Shown piece after piece: positions 60,893 through 64,000 of a stretch of 64,000 nt of DNA. Source of the stretch: CAYNJF01 sp964397555 (GTDB taxonomy: Bacteria; Pseudomonadota; Gammaproteobacteria; Berkiellales; Berkiellaceae); the NCBI GenBank assembly GCA_964397555.1, contig CAYNJF010000001.1:65094-129093 (forward strand), given 5' to 3'. The notes under the pieces are model-generated. The model worked only from the letters and a program-made list of their open reading frames with translations, did not search any database and had not been told where the DNA came from. Each line of letters opens with the position of its first letter. Position 1 is the stretch's first letter. The position numbers and the translations under genes were made by a program.

Positions 60893-62347
60893 ATGTTTGA
60901 AAAAACCTTGCACGATTTAAGATTAGACTTAGATCAAAAACAAATCTCAAGTGTTGAGCTCACGCAATACTACCTTGATCGCATTGAAAAGATGGACGCT
61001 CGATTCAACGCCTTCATCAGCGTGCATCCTGAATTTGCCCTAAGCCAAGCGAAAAAAGCCGACGCCTTAATTGCCAAAGGCGAACAAGGGCCTCTTACGG
61101 GGCTTGTCATGGCTCATAAAGATATTTTCTGCACGAAAGATCAAGTAACGTCTTGTGGCTCAAAGATGTTGAGCAACTTTGTCTCCCCCTACAACGCCAC
61201 CATGGTCGAGAATCTGAATCAGGCTGGCATGATCAGTGTCGGCAAGTTGAACATGGATGAGTTTGCCATGGGCTCTTCGAATGAGAGTAGTTTCTATGGC
61301 CCTTGTAAAAACCCATGGGATTTAGACTACGTCTCTGGTGGCTCCTCAGGCGGAAGCGCCAGCGCTGTAGCCGCCCGCTTAGTCCCAGCCTCCACAGGCT
61401 CCGATACGGGTGGCTCCATTCGCCAACCGGCTGCTTTTTGTGGGATAACAGGCTTGAAGCCGACTTACGGGGCGGTTTCTCGATATGGCATGGTGGCTTT
61501 TGCCTCAAGTTTAGATCAAGCTGGCCCTATGGCCTTAACGGCTAAAGATTGCGCCATGATGCTCGAGGGCATGGCTGGGTTTGATCCCCTTGATTCGACC
61601 AGCGCGGTGCAAGCCCCCAAGCAATATACTCAAGATTTAGAGACCTCAATTCAAGGCATGACCATTGGGCTGCCCAAACAATACTTCAACGATGCCTTGG
61701 AACCTAACTTGGCCAAGCTCCTTGAAGAGGCCATTGAGGTTTATCGTCAACTAGGGGCTACGATCAAAGAAATCGACTTACCGAACGCGCGTTCTGCATG
61801 CAGTGTTTACTATATTATTGCTTCGGCAGAGTGCTCCTCCAATTTATCTCGATTTGATGGGGTCAGGTATGGTCACCGAAGTGAGCAAGCCGAAAATCTT
61901 GAACAACTGTACAAGTTATCTCGTGCTGAGGGTTTTGGCGTTGAAGTCAAACGTCGAATCATGATGGGTACCTACGCACTGTCGGCCGGCTACTACGATG
62001 CTTACTACTTAAAAGCCCAAAAAGTGCGACGGTTAATTGCTGATGACTTCAACAAAGCCTTTGAAGACGTCGATGTGATCTTAAGCCCAACAACGCCACA
62101 CCCTGCTTTTAAGATTGGGGAGAAAATCAATGATCCCATCAGCATGTATCTAAGCGATTCATACACCATCCCGTGTAACATGGCCGGTCTGCCGGGCTTG
62201 AACTTACCTTGCGGATTCATTGATGGGATGCCCACCGGATTTCAACTGATTGCTCCTCATTTCCAAGAAGCCAAGTTGTGCCAATTTGGACATCAATATC
62301 AAACCCAAACGCCATGGCACCAACAAGTGCCTCCCACACTAGCTTAG
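60893..62347 (+). CDS. gatA: Amidotransferase subunit GatA
   Basis: GatA is the glutaminase (amidase-signature) subunit that releases ammonia for transamidation of mischarged tRNA. The 484-aa protein holds the Ser-cisSer-Lys triad: AHKDIFC (Lys near 76), GGSSGGSASAVAA (cis-Ser) and GSDTGGSIRQPAAFCG (Ser nucleophile). Length is normal. gatB follows 8 bp later. Confidence 0.97.
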   Translation: MFEKTLHDLRLDLDQKQISSVELTQYYLDRIEKMDARFNAFISVHPEFALSQAKKADALIAKGEQGPLTGLVMAHKDIFCTKDQVTSCGSKMLSNFVSPYNATMVENLNQAGMISVGKLNMDEFAMGSSNESSFYGPCKNPWDLDYVSGGSSGGSASAVAARLVPASTGSDTGGSIRQPAAFCGITGLKPTYGAVSRYGMVAFASSLDQAGPMALTAKDCAMMLEGMAGFDPLDSTSAVQAPKQYTQDLETSIQGMTIGLPKQYFNDALEPNLAKLLEEAIEVYRQLGATIKEIDLPNARSACSVYYIIASAECSSNLSRFDGVRYGHRSEQAENLEQLYKLSRAEGFGVEVKRRIMMGTYALSAGYYDAYYLKAQKVRRLIADDFNKAFEDVDVILSPTTPHPAFKIGEKINDPISMYLSDSYTIPCNMAGLPGLNLPCGFIDGMPTGFQLIAPHFQEAKLCQFGHQYQTQTPWHQQVPPTLA

Positions 62348-62355
62348 GAGTCGGT

Positions 62356-63789
62356 ATGCAATTTGAAGCAGTGATTGGTCTTGAAGTTCATGTCCAACTC
62401 AACACACAATCCAAAATATTCTCAGGCGCGCCCACCGCTTTTGGGGCTCGCCCAAACACGCAAGCCTCTGCCATCGACCTTGGCATGCCTGGCGTGCTTC
62501 CAGTTTTGAATAAAGACGTGGTTAAAAAAGCCATTGCCTTTGGCATTGCCACCGATTCAACCATTGCGAATGAATCGGTATTTGCCAGAAAAAACTACTT
62601 TTACCCTGATTTGCCTAAAGGGTATCAAATTTCTCAATTCGAGCTTCCAATCGTCGAAAAAGGTCACTTGGACATTGAAGTGGATGGTCAAATCAAACGC
62701 ATCGGCATTACCCGCGCGCATTTAGAAGAAGACGCCGGTAAGTCCTTACATGAAGACTACCACGGGCAAACTGGGATTGACTTAAATCGCGCTGGCACCC
62801 CATTGCTTGAAGTGGTTTCTGATCCGGTCATGAGCTCTTCTAAAGAGGCGGTTGCCTACTTAAAAACGCTTCATACCCTAGTGCGTCATTTGGGCATATG
62901 CGATGGCAACATGCAAGAAGGCTCATTCCGGTGCGATGCCAATGTCTCGGTCAGACCTGTCGGTCAACAAGAGCTTGGGACACGCACCGAGATGAAAAAC
63001 ATCAACTCGTTTAAGTTCGTCGAACAAGCGATTGAGTTTGAAATCGAGCGTCAAGTGGATCTCATTGAGTCTGGGGGGCAAGTGGTCCAACAAACCCGTC
63101 TGTATGATCCGGTTCGACAAGAAACCCGCCCCATGCGTGAAAAAGAAGAAGCGAACGATTATCGTTATTTTCCAGATCCCGACTTATTGCCCGTTGTGGT
63201 AACCCAGCAGGACATTGACGCCATCGCCAAAACAATGCCTGAGCTGCCTCAAGCCAAAGCCAAACGCTACCAGGAATCGTTTGGCCTATCGTCTCAAGAT
63301 GCCCAGCAGCTGACCTCCTCAAAAGAGTTGTCCGATTACTTTGAGCAGTCGCTTGAAACCTCTGGCCACAAAGATCCAAAAATTGTAACCAACTGGATCT
63401 TGGTGGAACTGCTTGGCGCTTTGAATAAACGTGAGATTGAACTTGAGCAGTCTCCCGTTAAAGCAGATGCTTTAGGCCAACTTGTCCTACGCATTCTTGA
63501 TGAAACCATCTCAGGCAAGATTGCCAAACAAGTGTTCGACGCGATGCTGGATGGAGAAGGCAGCGCTGATGATATCATCGAAGCCAAAAACCTTAAGCAA
63601 GTGACCGATACGGGAGCCATTGAAGCAATCATTGATGAGATTTTGCAAAATCATCCGGAACAGGTTGCTCAATACAAAGACGGAAAGGACAAGATGTTTG
63701 GCTTTTTTGTCGGTCAAGTCATGAAAAAAACTCAAGGCAAAGCCAACCCTGCTCAAGTGAATCAAATTCTCAAGAAAAAACTAAGTTAA
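62356..63789 (+). CDS. gatB: Amidotransferase subunit GatB
   Basis: GatB phosphorylates and amidates Glu-tRNA(Gln) and/or Asp-tRNA(Asn). It is 477 aa from the ATG at 62356 (AGGAG upstream). Family blocks are IGLEVHVQLNT, ARKNYFYPDLPKGYQISQ, GTRTEMKNINSF and the C-terminal YqeY-like tail (GFFVGQVMKKTQGKANP). The longer frame from 62278 overlaps gatA. Presence of GatCAB implies indirect Gln- and/or Asn-tRNA charging. Confidence 0.97.
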   Translation: MQFEAVIGLEVHVQLNTQSKIFSGAPTAFGARPNTQASAIDLGMPGVLPVLNKDVVKKAIAFGIATDSTIANESVFARKNYFYPDLPKGYQISQFELPIVEKGHLDIEVDGQIKRIGITRAHLEEDAGKSLHEDYHGQTGIDLNRAGTPLLEVVSDPVMSSSKEAVAYLKTLHTLVRHLGICDGNMQEGSFRCDANVSVRPVGQQELGTRTEMKNINSFKFVEQAIEFEIERQVDLIESGGQVVQQTRLYDPVRQETRPMREKEEANDYRYFPDPDLLPVVVTQQDIDAIAKTMPELPQAKAKRYQESFGLSSQDAQQLTSSKELSDYFEQSLETSGHKDPKIVTNWILVELLGALNKREIELEQSPVKADALGQLVLRILDETISGKIAKQVFDAMLDGEGSADDIIEAKNLKQVTDTGAIEAIIDEILQNHPEQVAQYKDGKDKMFGFFVGQVMKKTQGKANPAQVNQILKKKLS

Positions 63790-63798
63790 CTACCAAAA

Positions 63799-63833
63799 GG
63801 GTGGCTAATGAGCCACCCATCCCCTCTTTTTCA
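63799..63833 (+). terminator. Intrinsic terminator of gatCAB
   Basis: GGGTGGCT (63799-63806) pairs with AGCCACCC (63811-63818) around an AATG loop and is followed by a C/T-rich run ending in T5. The stem is strong and the U tract imperfect. Confidence 0.75.
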
Positions 63834-64000
63834 TCGTTAATATCTGAATAAAGTACAGCAACTACCTATCCAGGCTGTCTTATGATTTAGTTATTAAACA
63901 TATCTATTGCGCAATGATTGTCCGAAGAGTCATCCTTTGCTAAATTACTTTTTTAGTTAATTGACTGCTTTTTTTATGGACATGCTTAAAGAACTCATTT
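63834..64000. other. AT-rich end of window, no gene recognised
   Basis: After the gatB terminator the remaining bases are AT-rich. An ATG near 63976 opens a frame that runs off the window edge and may begin the next gene, but too little is present to judge. Confidence 0.4.

Overview
The window is bacterial and almost certainly gammaproteobacterial. Most of it follows the gene order known from Pseudomonas-type chromosomes: mraZ-rnpB-rsmI-lpoA-(yraN)-diaA/gmhA-dolP; sspB-sspA-petC-petB-petA; rpsI-rplM; murA-ibaG-mlaBCDEF-kdsD-lptC-lptA-lptB-rpoN-hpf-ptsN-rapZ; and pmbA-tldD-nitrilase-yhdP-rng beside gatCAB. Base composition is moderate and SD sequences are ordinary. A Pht-like MFS carrier, an exported methyltransferase, a Sel1-repeat protein and a very long Ala/Glu/Arg/Lys repeat protein suggest a host-associated lineage near the Legionellales. 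That placement is inference; the sequence alone cannot fix it.

Region by region: 0-12 kb holds the start of the division cluster (mraZ, with an MraZ-type operator), RNase P RNA, a cell-envelope set (rsmI, lpoA, diaA/gmhA, dolP), a GlcD-like oxidase and small exported proteins. 12-15.6 kb is an accessory island with a giant 24-bp-repeat coding region, interrupted by a 100-N assembly gap, and an unknown 204-aa protein. 15.6-19.3 kb encodes the ClpXP adaptor SspB, SspA and the complete cytochrome bc1 complex. 19.4-26.7 kb is mixed: M23 peptidase, SpmA/SpmB-type fusion, riboflavin synthase, exported methyltransferase, rpsI/rplM, a [2Fe-2S] ferredoxin and GlcF. Two small genes for peptides with matching double-glycine leaders lie here, one behind a perfect FNR/Anr box and one behind feoAB. 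27-29.6 kb is feoAB with a Fur-box-like site.

29.6-38.5 kb reads as one long leftward operon from mlaF to zapE, covering lipid transport, a GT-C-like membrane protein, ibaG, murA, a NIF3 protein, a hydrolase and zapE. 38.6-47.5 kb reads rightward through LPS precursor and transport genes, rpoN, hpf and a PTS-Ntr/HprK/HPr group, ending in an Asp/Glu racemase. 47.5-51.6 kb holds a c-di-GMP phosphodiesterase, a Sel1 protein, a mini J-domain protein with a hairpin across its start codon, and an unknown membrane protein. 51.6-60.4 kb is a leftward rng-yhdP-nitrilase-tldD-pmbA operon, and 60.6-63.8 kb is gatCAB.

The items most worth following are the double-glycine peptide pair, the hairpin-gated J-domain gene, the exported methyltransferase translationally coupled to ribE, the giant repeat protein, an acidic insertion in ribosomal protein uS9, and the absence of mreBCD-maf between rng and gatC. 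No tRNA, CRISPR array, transposase or prophage gene was recognised.
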